A stretch of 64,000 nucleotides of DNA from an uncultured Nitrosomonadaceae bacterium (lineage in GTDB: Bacteria > Pseudomonadota > Gammaproteobacteria > Burkholderiales > Nitrosomonadaceae): contig CALSMH010000003.1 in assembly GCA_943787405.1 (NCBI GenBank), forward strand, positions 62,001 through 126,000, in the 5' to 3' direction. A program made the position numbers and the translations under genes. Below, one piece after another: positions 18,891 to 25,766 of this stretch. Below the pieces are notes generated by a model. It saw only the letters and a list, made by a program, of their open reading frames with translations, did no database searches and was not told the origin of the DNA. Position 1 is the stretch's first letter; every line of letters starts with the position of its first letter.

Positions 18891-19748
18891 TCAGATTTCT
18901 GCGCGCCATTTAAAAATATTAAGTTCGATAAAAGAAAATGCCAGGATCCATAAAGAGGCGTCCCAAAAATCTAGGAAAGTACCGTCAACACCCCAGTAAA
19001 TGGCGCATCCAAACAACAGAGAGTATAAAAATGCCTTTATAAAATGCATTGCCTTGACCATTGTATGGGTCAATTGATGGCGCAACTGCATCCATACATC
19101 TGCCTGCAAAATTAATACGATTAAGACCCAATTACTTGCGTTAGTAACATCTATCATGGCAAGATTTTGAGCCAATGCCAAATGCGAGCTGTCCGCTACA
19201 ACATTTGTTCCTGGCAAATGAAATAGCGCCTCGCCACGAGTTAGCTCAGTGCAATTTTGTATATTAATCACGGCGAAGTCATCGGGACTGATCATAAATA
19301 CCAGTTGTTGCCCAATCTGATCGCACAAATTTTGTATGGCAGATAATTCAAAAGAATACATCGCCGTATATTTGGCGATGTAACCATAGAGTGAATAGAC
19401 AATAAAACCGTAAGCGATAGCCTTGAGCGCATTGACTGACCATTTGACCCACAGGTTATGCCGTCGTTCATCGGATAACAGCGAGGTCTCAAGCTCAAAC
19501 ATCAGTAGTAATATAAGCCATGCCACGGTGTCGATCGTCGCAGCATATCCCTCGATAATCTGCGACCACTGCAAACCACCACTAAAAAGATGACGGGTTG
19601 CTCCATAATCCTGTAAAAAAAACTGTCCTGCATTCAACATTAACAATCCGAAGACCGTACACTTGAATATCTGAAACCACGGTAGGGGACGGCCCGACGG
19701 CGCTCCGACATCTAACATATATGTCCCATTTTTTCTATAATTGAGCAT
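18891..19748 (-). CDS. Multi-spanning membrane protein of unknown function
   Basis: A 285-residue integral membrane protein with about six hydrophobic segments (near residues 26-46, 65-87, 105-131, 207-221, 237-254 and 262-280). Between spans 3 and 4 is a 75-residue loop with two cysteines (NLCDQIGQQ and NIQNCTELTRGE), probably periplasmic. No family recognised. Base composition looks less AT-rich than the flanks, suggesting acquisition from elsewhere. It stands alone with long spacers on both sides. Confidence 0.65.
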   Translation of the reverse strand: MLNYRKNGTYMLDVGAPSGRPLPWFQIFKCTVFGLLMLNAGQFFLQDYGATRHLFSGGLQWSQIIEGYAATIDTVAWLILLLMFELETSLLSDERRHNLWVKWSVNALKAIAYGFIVYSLYGYIAKYTAMYSFELSAIQNLCDQIGQQLVFMISPDDFAVINIQNCTELTRGEALFHLPGTNVVADSSHLALAQNLAMIDVTNASNWVLIVLILQADVWMQLRHQLTHTMVKAMHFIKAFLYSLLFGCAIYWGVDGTFLDFWDASLWILAFSFIELNIFKWRAEI

Positions 19749-20048
19749 TAGTCTCGGTTCTTATGGTTCTTTGTCGGACTAATCCATTTTTTTAAAATAC
19801 GAATATCTTTTTTTATCTCCATCACTAATAAATAATGGATCTAACTTTACATTAATTAGAGTATTTTTGATCCCAATGACATTACTTACTTGCTCTTGAT
19901 TTAAAATTTATGTAGTCTGACTGTTACATACTATAGTGAACAAAGATTGGTTTATACGTTTATGACAACCCAACTCACTGTTCTTTGAGTATTAATAATA
20001 GTATGCATTGTATTTAGTACATTAGTACTTTTATATAAGGAGGCTATT
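19749..20048. other. 300-base spacer
   Basis: AT-rich spacer between the 285-residue membrane protein gene and the 26-residue peptide. The right end holds the peptide's ribosome binding site. No other feature seen. Confidence 0.5.
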
Positions 20049-20129
20049 ATGGATATGGACTTAACACCTGTATTAATAGCAGTATCAGTAATCGTAGTTG
20101 GCTTTGCTGTCTGGCTTTTTAGACACTAA
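20049..20129 (+). CDS. 26-residue single-span membrane peptide
   Basis: ATG preceded by a near-perfect ribosome binding site (AAGGAGG at 20037-20043). The product MDMDLTPVLIAVSVIVVGFA continues to VWLFRH and is one membrane helix with acidic N-terminus and basic C-terminus. It is followed closely by a hairpin. The strong translation signal makes it a likely real small membrane protein; no family recognised. Confidence 0.55.
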   Translation: MDMDLTPVLIAVSVIVVGFAVWLFRH

Positions 20130-20139
20130 AAACGACTGC

Positions 20140-20162
20140 CCTGACTACAATATGTAGTCAGG
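20140..20162 (+). terminator. Hairpin after the 26-residue peptide
   Basis: CCTGACTAC / GTAGTCAGG, nine perfect pairs around AATAT. No T run follows on this strand. The arms CTGACTAC/GTAGTCAG recur at 57946. Confidence 0.45.
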
Positions 20163-20230
20163 ATAATTACTGCGAATTGCCTGGTGTATCTATGCCAAGT
20201 ATCCCTTTTTTTGTCTGATATACCAGCATC

Positions 20231-20296
20231 ACCAAAATCGCCTACCCTAGCAACACTCCTGCACATCAAAGCCAGCACTAATTTTTAATCTCTTTT
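20231..20296 (-). pseudogene. Remnant of a Sel1-gene 5' end
   Basis: The plus-strand segment CCTAGCAACACTCCTGCACA, followed by GCCAGCACTA, matches the signal-peptide region of the long Sel1 gene (CTAGCAACACTGCTGCACAA and CCAGCACTAG at 18386-18418). No start codon or repeat domain remains in place, so it is a fragment. Confidence 0.5.
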
Positions 20297-20320
20297 GATG
20301 ATAATTAAGAATTAGGTTTT

Positions 20321-20434
20321 TTATTTATTTTTCATTCTTGCGATATTAAACCTCTTCACCTTCATAGTCTCATTCAAACAAGGAGTAGCAATAATGGACA
20401 GAAAGAGTAGTGGAAGTAGGAGTAATTTTTTCAT
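20321..20434 (-). CDS. Short ORF, copy C of the repeated MKK 5' end
   Basis: An intact 37-residue frame beginning MKKLLLLPLLFLSIIATPCL, then NETMKVKRFNIARMKNK. It is nearly colinear with copy A and with the corrected frame of copy B. The promoter R2 lies directly upstream (20462-20489). Cys19 is preceded by ATP, which is not a standard lipobox. It may be a real small membrane peptide or a truncated lipoprotein. Confidence 0.4.
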   Translation of the reverse strand: MKKLLLLPLLFLSIIATPCLNETMKVKRFNIARMKNK

Positions 20435-20456
20435 TTGATTTTTCCTAAATGACATT

Positions 20457-20550
20457 ACATAACTATATACCTACAATGAGATTTGTCTAGATAGGAAGCA
20501 CGGGAGGATAGAGTAACTGTTATAGAACTGGTGTCAGGTGTTAAAGACTA
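20457..20550. repeat. Dispersed repeat, copy R2 (contains promoter)
   Basis: The segment from ACATAACTATATACCTACAA to the end of GGTGTTAAAG is closely repeated at 22516-22636 and partly at 18707 and 21652. It contains TAGACA, 16 bases, TATAGT on the minus strand (20462-20489), reading toward the copy C ORF. Confidence 0.65.
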
Positions 20551-21417
20551 AAAACCATCGAAGTGGTAGTTGATACCAATCTTAGCAGTGTGTATGCCTT
20601 TGATGCGGTCGGAGGTGGGGTTGTAAAGCGTACCATTATACCCTGCAGTATTCTGCGTTCTTTCAATACCAAGGTAGAGGTATTCAGCCTTGATAGAAAT
20701 ATTCTTAGCCTGCTCAAACCAATCTTCTGGAAGGGCATGTTCGATACCAGCGCCAATGCCATAACTTAATGGTGTACTCCTACCAGAACCGTTCATCAAA
20801 CCAGTCCCACAAGCCCCCGTATTACAGCTGTCTGTATATTTACCTCTAGATTTAACAAATACTGCACCACCCTTAACAAAAAAGAGGCTACGCTTATAAG
20901 TATACCCTATACGACCACCAATCAGACCATAGCCATACGAACCACCAATCTTAGTTTTATGCGAAGAGTCATACGCCCAAAGTCCACCGTCAGGGTCGGG
21001 GGCTCGCCCTTGCGTACCCAAGTACCCTAACTCACCTTCTATACCGACTAAAAAAGGTGATCTTCCAAGTTGCCAATTATAGCCAACCGTGCCTCCTCCC
21101 ATAGCGCCTGAATTAGTTTTGTAGCTATGGGTTGAGGCGTTTGGTACATTATAACCAGCTGGTCCAGCTGTCGTAATTTTAGTACCAGCAGAACCCCCAG
21201 CAAATCCGCCCACATAGAAACCAGTCCAATCATGACGTTCTTCAGGTGCATCGAATGCAGTAGCAGACATCGCTACCAGTAATTTGTTGGAGGCGTTATG
21301 TACTACATTAGGCACAAACTTTTTTGTCAAATTTTTTATTACATGGTCAGCAAGTGCATTACCAGATAGGAGTGCTAGTGCTAATGAGATAAATAGAGGA
21401 GCGAGTTTAAGGTTCAT
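20548..21417 (-). CDS. Opa/OmpA-like outer-membrane beta-barrel protein
   Basis: A 289-residue outer-membrane protein. Signal peptide residues 1-23 (LAPLFISLALALLSGNALA), then about 40 residues of periplasmic-type sequence, then an eight-stranded barrel domain of the OMP_b-brl type: WTGFYVGGFAGGSAGTKI, GGGTVGYNWQLGRSPFLVGIE, GLIGGRIGYTYKRSLFFVKGG, IGAGIEHAL, ISIKAEYLYLGIE and the closing HTAKIGINYHFDGF with C-terminal Phe. Such proteins act as adhesins or stabilise the envelope. A fragment of a second copy lies just upstream (21525). Confidence 0.87.
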   Translation of the reverse strand: MNLKLAPLFISLALALLSGNALADHVIKNLTKKFVPNVVHNASNKLLVAMSATAFDAPEERHDWTGFYVGGFAGGSAGTKITTAGPAGYNVPNASTHSYKTNSGAMGGGTVGYNWQLGRSPFLVGIEGELGYLGTQGRAPDPDGGLWAYDSSHKTKIGGSYGYGLIGGRIGYTYKRSLFFVKGGAVFVKSRGKYTDSCNTGACGTGLMNGSGRSTPLSYGIGAGIEHALPEDWFEQAKNISIKAEYLYLGIERTQNTAGYNGTLYNPTSDRIKGIHTAKIGINYHFDGF

Positions 21418-21524
21418 GAGTTTCCAAAGTAAAGAGCAGTATTGCTCACCGCGTACGACAAAATTTTTTATGGCGCGTGAAAATGTACCGTGAAATACAC
21501 CTTATACAAAATAGGTGTTAAAGC

Positions 21525-21610
21525 CTAAATACCAGTGAAGTTGAAGTTGATACCAAACTTAGCAGTGTGTATGCCTGAGGTGGTGTCGCGTGCAGCGAAT
21601 ATACCTTATA
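21525..21610 (-). pseudogene. 3' fragment of a second Opa-like barrel gene
   Basis: On the minus strand this reads ...SGIHTAKFGINFNFTGI and a stop codon, closely matching the end of the neighbouring gene (KGIHTAKIGINYHFDGF). Upstream sequence no longer encodes a barrel. It is the tail of a duplicated, deleted copy. Confidence 0.75.
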
Positions 21611-21651
21611 AGAGCTATTCGTACAATATTTTAAATAGCACACACTACCAT

Positions 21652-21688
21652 GGCATTTGTATAGATAGGAAGCCTATTAAGAATAGCC
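21652..21688. repeat. Partial copy R4 of the dispersed repeat
   Basis: CATTTGTATAGATAGGAAGC and the following CTATTAAGAATAGCC resemble the downstream half of the repeat (ATTTGTCTAGATAGGAAGC) and the GCTTATTAAGATTAGCC segment of R1. The -10 part is not recognisable. Confidence 0.5.
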
Positions 21689-21874
21689 CCTTGGTATTAA
21701 GTATTAAGGTCTCCCATACTGGGAGCTATAGGGAAATAGACTTGTTTAAATTGATCTCCTCCCTCACACCTGGGATGAGTGTTATCACATTTACCCTATG
21801 TTCTTCACTCCGCGGCTTAGCCACAGGCGGTAGTTTGTTTAATCAGGTGTACTCCGCGCGCGTGAGAGAATAAG

Positions 21875-22444
21875 TTATTTGCTAAACGAACCATTAAATA
21901 AATATCTATAAACTAAAACTATTAATCCTACAATTCCAAATATTATAAATAGGAACCCATATTTAGAGCCTGCTGCTCCAGTATGAACATAGTCTCCTTT
22001 ACTACGCGTTTCTATCGGAATAGTAACAAGAGGTGTGCCAATATCTTTATCTGGATCACCTTCTAACAATAAAATAATATATTTACTGCGCGGTTCTAAT
22101 GAAATCATAATGGGGATGCTGCCATTATTATATGTAGTAGACGGTATAGATAATGCTTCTTGCTCTTCATTTTGTTCTATTTTTACTACTCTTATTTCAA
22201 TTGCCTGTTCGCGTAACTCAAATGAGAATAGGTCGATTACTATATTTAGTAAGCCTGCCGGTACAGGTGAACAAAAAGGTGGATAGGATGGATGATTTCC
22301 TTCTGGTACAACGTATGCGTTAAAACCAACAGGAAAAGAACCAGAGTCTATTACACATGCGCCACTAGTAACCGAATCTAATTGCTCACTCGAACAAGAT
22401 ATAAGAGACAGGAATATTATTGGAAGTAGGAATAGTTTTTTCAT
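21875..22444 (-). CDS. Lipoprotein with C-terminal membrane segment
   Basis: A 189-residue protein. It starts MKKLFLLPIIFLSLISCSSE, a textbook lipoprotein signal with lipobox LISC. The mature part is a beta-rich domain with PFCSPVPAGLLNIVIDLFSF and an IEIRVVKIEQ strand. Near the C-terminus is a hydrophobic helix (GFLFIIFGIVGLIVLVYRYL, about residues 163-182). A lipid anchor at one end and a membrane helix at the other is unusual; a GlyGly-CTERM-like sorting tail is one possibility. It is the apparent full-length relative of the short MKK ORFs. Confidence 0.65.
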   Translation of the reverse strand: MKKLFLLPIIFLSLISCSSEQLDSVTSGACVIDSGSFPVGFNAYVVPEGNHPSYPPFCSPVPAGLLNIVIDLFSFELREQAIEIRVVKIEQNEEQEALSIPSTTYNNGSIPIMISLEPRSKYIILLLEGDPDKDIGTPLVTIPIETRSKGDYVHTGAAGSKYGFLFIIFGIVGLIVLVYRYLFNGSFSK

Positions 22445-22515
22445 TACTTATTTTGATTTCTGTATTTTATAATCATGTCATTTGTTACACCAGAAGCCCC
22501 CTCTGAATAGAAGTG

Positions 22516-22636
22516 CAACATAACTATATACCTACAATGAAATTTGTCTAGATAGGAAGCACAGTGGTTTGTTAAGGGTTAACCAATCAGTGTACCGGAG
22601 ATAAGTGTGATAAAACTGGTGGCAGGTGTTAAGAAG
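22516..22636. repeat. Dispersed repeat, copy R3 (contains promoter)
   Basis: Begins CATAACTATATACCTACAAT and ends GGCAGGTGTTAAG, matching R2 over most of its length, with an internal segment (TTGTTAAGGGTTAACC) absent from R2. It carries TAGACA, 16 bases, TATAGT on the minus strand (22523-22550), reading toward the lipoprotein at 22444. Confidence 0.65.
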
Positions 22637-22781
22637 AATTATTACTTATATAGTGAGAAAGGAAATTCAGCATTATTGGAAAAAGAAAAATAATACAAAA
22701 TATGGCAACAACTGGATTCCTCTTAAATGTTTTAACGATACCTTTAAAGGCTAGCACTAGAATTAGTAGGAGTTTTTTCAT
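22629..22781 (-). CDS. Chimeric 50-residue membrane peptide (copy D)
   Basis: Starts MKKLLLILVLA, identical to the start of the Sel1 signal peptides, then switches to unrelated sequence FKGIVKTFKRNPVVAIFCII and FLFPIMLNFLSHYI with a second hydrophobic helix. It begins 15 bases after a leftover Sel1 3' end, the same spacing as in copies A and B. It looks like a junction created by recombination between repeated gene ends, which may nevertheless be expressed. Confidence 0.4.
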   Translation of the reverse strand: MKKLLLILVLAFKGIVKTFKRNPVVAIFCIIFLFPIMLNFLSHYISNNSS

Positions 22782-22796
22782 TTGATCTCTTAATGA

Positions 22797-22825
22797 TTAG
22801 TCGCAGTTCTTATAGTTCTTTCATA
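22797..22825 (-). pseudogene. Sel1-gene 3' end remnant
   Basis: On the minus strand it encodes KNYKNCD and a stop codon, the exact C-terminal signature of the Sel1 paralogues. The rest of the gene has been replaced by the tspO end. Confidence 0.6.
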
Positions 22826-22857
22826 TGAATAATACGGAATCTCACTGCCTAAATCAA

Positions 22858-23358
22858 TTACAGAAACATTGGATTACTTTGCCAGGTAGTCCACGTCAAT
22901 ACGGCAGCGAATCCGACCCACAGCAAGTACGGGATCATCAATACAACAGCCATTCGCCTGATCTTCCAAAAAGAAAAAAGAGATGCAACAATAAGCAAAA
23001 GAAGCAATAGCACACCAACAAACGACCAAGCACCCAGGTGCCAAACGAAATAAAGCCACGACCAAAGCGCATTAATACTGAGCTGAATAACGAACAATCC
23101 TAGCGCTTGCTTTGTGGCTTGAGGCTCTCGCCAAACAAGCCATACCGCAACTCCCATGAGCAAATAAAGAATCGACCATACCGGACCAAAGACCGATGCT
23201 GGCGGCGCCCACGAGGGCTTGATTAGCTCGGCATAGAAGACTGCAGCATCAACTGATGCAATCGCCCCGAGAGCCGCTGCTGTAAACGTGAGGAGCAACC
23301 ACCCGACCAAGCCAAGCGCCTGTGTACGAATTGAGCGCGTAAAATTACTTGATTGCAT
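22858..23358 (-). CDS. tspO: TspO/MBR family membrane protein
   Basis: A 166-residue five-helix membrane protein of the TspO (peripheral benzodiazepine receptor) family; members bind porphyrins and act in tetrapyrrole-linked stress regulation. Family signatures are KPSWAPPASVFGPVWSILYL, a Trp-rich second helix (GVAVWLVWREP), LSINALWSWLYFVWHLGAWS and the IPYLLWVGFAAVLTWTTW last helix. Base composition is visibly less AT-rich than the flanking genes, so horizontal acquisition is likely. No carotenoid or photoreceptor genes lie nearby. Confidence 0.93.
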   Translation of the reverse strand: MQSSNFTRSIRTQALGLVGWLLLTFTAAALGAIASVDAAVFYAELIKPSWAPPASVFGPVWSILYLLMGVAVWLVWREPQATKQALGLFVIQLSINALWSWLYFVWHLGAWSFVGVLLLLLLIVASLFSFWKIRRMAVVLMIPYLLWVGFAAVLTWTTWQSNPMFL

Positions 23359-23407
23359 ACCTCATCCCTAAAAAATTGAGTATCCAAAGATTTATATTTT
23401 TCAACAC

Positions 23408-23791
23408 CTACACTTGAAACAAAACTGAAAAAATGGTCCATCGTGCAATATAATAAACTATCATGGCTTCAGCTATTATTAAGAAAAAATCAACTCCAAC
23501 TACTAGAACTTTTGACGCCTTCGGAAATATAGAAATATATTCTTTCGTAAAACTCCTTTGTATAAAATAAAAAATACCACCTATCAGTAATGGAGCAATA
23601 AATAGACCAATCGCAAAATAAGCTAGTCCTTGCCATGTAAAAAAATTAAGTATCTCGCTATTTGCTATAAAAATACATGAGCCAATACTGAACCATAAGA
23701 AAAGTGCAACCTTACCGCATTTTTTTTGCAGATCTATTAATCCTTCCTCAGGTTCCTTATCTATCTGGTCAGCATCTTCTTCCTTCTTCAT
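23408..23791 (-). CDS. Small multi-spanning membrane protein
   Basis: A 127-residue protein with a highly acidic N-terminus (EEDADQIDKEPEEGLIDL) and three or four hydrophobic segments (VALFLWFSIGSCIFIA, LAYFAIGLFIAPLLIGGIFYF, VLVVGVDFFLIIAEAMIVYYIA). Function unknown. It ends the accessory region; a terminator and pntB follow to the right. Confidence 0.6.
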   Translation of the reverse strand: MKKEEDADQIDKEPEEGLIDLQKKCGKVALFLWFSIGSCIFIANSEILNFFTWQGLAYFAIGLFIAPLLIGGIFYFIQRSFTKEYISIFPKASKVLVVGVDFFLIIAEAMIVYYIARWTIFSVLFQV

Positions 23792-23896
23792 AGTCTATTT
23801 TCCTTGGTTTACACTTTACCGAGATTGCCAGTAATCACTTTATACCTTTAAATAATCACTCGCTAGTATGATTGAAATCATATTTAGCCAGGAAAC

Positions 23897-23932
23897 AAAA
23901 AACCCGCCAATCACAAGGATTAAAGCGGGTTT
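23897..23932 (-). terminator. Terminator of the pnt operon
   Basis: On the minus strand AAACCCGC ... GCGGGTTT (arms 23900-23907 and 23925-23932) followed by a T run, about 100 bases past the pntB stop. Confidence 0.8.
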
Positions 23933-24034
23933 AATGTACGTCTTTGGACTGCATAAAACAAGTAACTGGTGGGGCGGCGGGAATTAAATTATAGTTAAAG
24001 ACCCTTATGGTAAGCCATTAAATAACAGACAGCA

Positions 24035-25414
24035 TTACAAAGATTTAACCATATTCTCGACTACTTTCTTAGCATCACCAAATACCATCATGGTTTTATC
24101 CATGTAGAACAGATCGTTGTCTAAACCTGCATAACCAACACCCATACTCCGTTTTACTACCATAATGGTTCGTGCTTTATGAGTATCTAAAATTGGCATT
24201 CCATAAATAAGACTACCTTTATCATATGCCGCAGGATTCACAACATCATTTGCACCTAAAACCAATACAACATCAGTATTAGAGAAATCACTATTAATCT
24301 CATCCATTTCTAATACTTGCTCATAGGGTATCTCTGCCTCGGCTAATAGTACATTCATATGTCCTGGCATACGCCCAGCAACCGGATGGATTGCAAACCG
24401 TACATTGATACCTTTTTCGATCAATACTTCTGCAAGCTCTTTCACTGAGTGTTGCGCTCGTGCTACAGCCAGACCATAACCGGGAACAATAATTACACTA
24501 TCTGCGTTACCTAATAAGAAAGCAGCATCATCTGCGCTACCGCTACGATGAGTTTTTTGTTCTCCGTCACCCACTGCCACTGTTCCACCGTCGCTACCAA
24601 ACCCACCCAATATGACGGAAAGGAATGGTCGATTCATGGCTTTGCACATAATATAAGACAATATTGCACCAGAACTACCCACAAGAGAACCTGCAATAAT
24701 TAGCATTGGATTACCAAGTGAGAAACCGATACCAGCTGCTGCCCAACCTGAATAGGAGTTAAGCATAGAAATTACTACTGGCATGTCTGCTCCGCCAATA
24801 GGAATAATAATCAAGAAGCCCAGAGCAAAGGCAATTACAGTCATACAAATAAACGCTGTCCAATTAGTAGTATCACTAAAAAAGAACCATAAACCAAACC
24901 CAATCATCGCCAAAGCTATGATTAGATTAACCATATGCTGCCCGTTAAATGTAATAGGTGAGCCGCCCATACGACCTGATAATTTTAGAAATGCAATCAC
25001 TGACCCTGACCAGGTCATAGCACCAATAAATGTACCCAGGAATAGCTCTAATTTACTGCCCATCGGTAGAATTGCAGGTAAGCCAAATGAAACTGGGTTA
25101 TTAACAGCTGCGATAGCGATAAATACAGCCGCTAAGCCCACCAGTGAGTGCATAAATGCAACAAGTTCTGGCATAGCCGTCATTTGCACTCGTTTTGCCA
25201 CAACTGTACCAATTGCACCACCTAAAGCGATACAAGCAACTATCAGCGCCCAATTCTCGGTGATTGTAAGCGTAGTAAGAACAGCAATAGACATTCCTAC
25301 CATTCCAAATAAATTACCTTTACGGGCAGTAACTGGCGAACTTAAACCTTTTAGTGCCAGAATAAAAAAAACTGACGCGATAAGATAAGCTAAAGCAACT
25401 AAATTCGGTGACAT
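24035..25414 (-). CDS. pntB: NAD(P) transhydrogenase subunit beta
   Basis: PntB supplies the membrane domain dII and the NADP(H)-binding domain dIII of proton-translocating transhydrogenase, which uses the proton gradient to reduce NADP+ with NADH. The 459 residues start with about nine membrane helices and end in the dIII domain: VIIVPGYGLAVARAQHSV, HPVAGRMPGHMNVLLAEA, LGANDVVNPAA and VKRSMGVGYAGLDNDLFY. The start directly abuts the pntAB stop, so the pnt genes are co-translated. Confidence 0.97.
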   Translation of the reverse strand: MSPNLVALAYLIASVFFILALKGLSSPVTARKGNLFGMVGMSIAVLTTLTITENWALIVACIALGGAIGTVVAKRVQMTAMPELVAFMHSLVGLAAVFIAIAAVNNPVSFGLPAILPMGSKLELFLGTFIGAMTWSGSVIAFLKLSGRMGGSPITFNGQHMVNLIIALAMIGFGLWFFFSDTTNWTAFICMTVIAFALGFLIIIPIGGADMPVVISMLNSYSGWAAAGIGFSLGNPMLIIAGSLVGSSGAILSYIMCKAMNRPFLSVILGGFGSDGGTVAVGDGEQKTHRSGSADDAAFLLGNADSVIIVPGYGLAVARAQHSVKELAEVLIEKGINVRFAIHPVAGRMPGHMNVLLAEAEIPYEQVLEMDEINSDFSNTDVVLVLGANDVVNPAAYDKGSLIYGMPILDTHKARTIMVVKRSMGVGYAGLDNDLFYMDKTMMVFGDAKKVVENMVKSL

Positions 25415-25723
25415 TTACACGTTTCCTTTTTTATCTTTTTTTCTAAACATATCTAACATACGTTGACTAACAAGAAATCCACCAAATACGTTGATTGAGG
25501 CTAGCGTCACAGCAATTGCACCTAACCAAACACCCCAATCCGTTTCTACAGACCCGGCAGCCAACATGGCACCAACTAGAATAATGCCTGAAATGGCATT
25601 AGTCACCGACATCAATGGTGTGTGCAAGGCAGGAGTAACGTTCCACACAACGTGATAACCAACAAATATTGCTAATACAAATATCGTGATATTAATAATG
25701 GTTGGATCAATTTCTCCAATCAT
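25415..25723 (-). CDS. pntAB: NAD(P) transhydrogenase subunit alpha, membrane part
   Basis: A 102-residue protein with three hydrophobic helices: [19 protein letters not shown], then [20 protein letters not shown] (the conserved family motif) and [19 protein letters not shown]. This is the split-alpha arrangement of Rhodospirillum-type enzymes, in which PntAA and PntAB are separate. It sits between pntAA and pntB. Confidence 0.95.
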   Translation of the reverse strand: MIGEIDPTIINITIFVLAIFVGYHVVWNVTPALHTPLMSVTNAISGIILVGAMLAAGSVETDWGVWLGAIAVTLASINVFGGFLVSQRMLDMFRKKDKKGNV

Positions 25724-25766
25724 GAGAGCTCCTCCTAAATACCTAAAAAATTTAACTTAAAAATAC

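Noticed and set aside
21535-21873. 112-codon rightward ORF
   Set aside because: It reads antisense across the barrel-gene fragment and repeat R4 and shows no domain or ribosome binding site.
24783-25388. 201-codon ORF opposite pntB
   Set aside because: Antisense shadow of a well-identified transhydrogenase gene.
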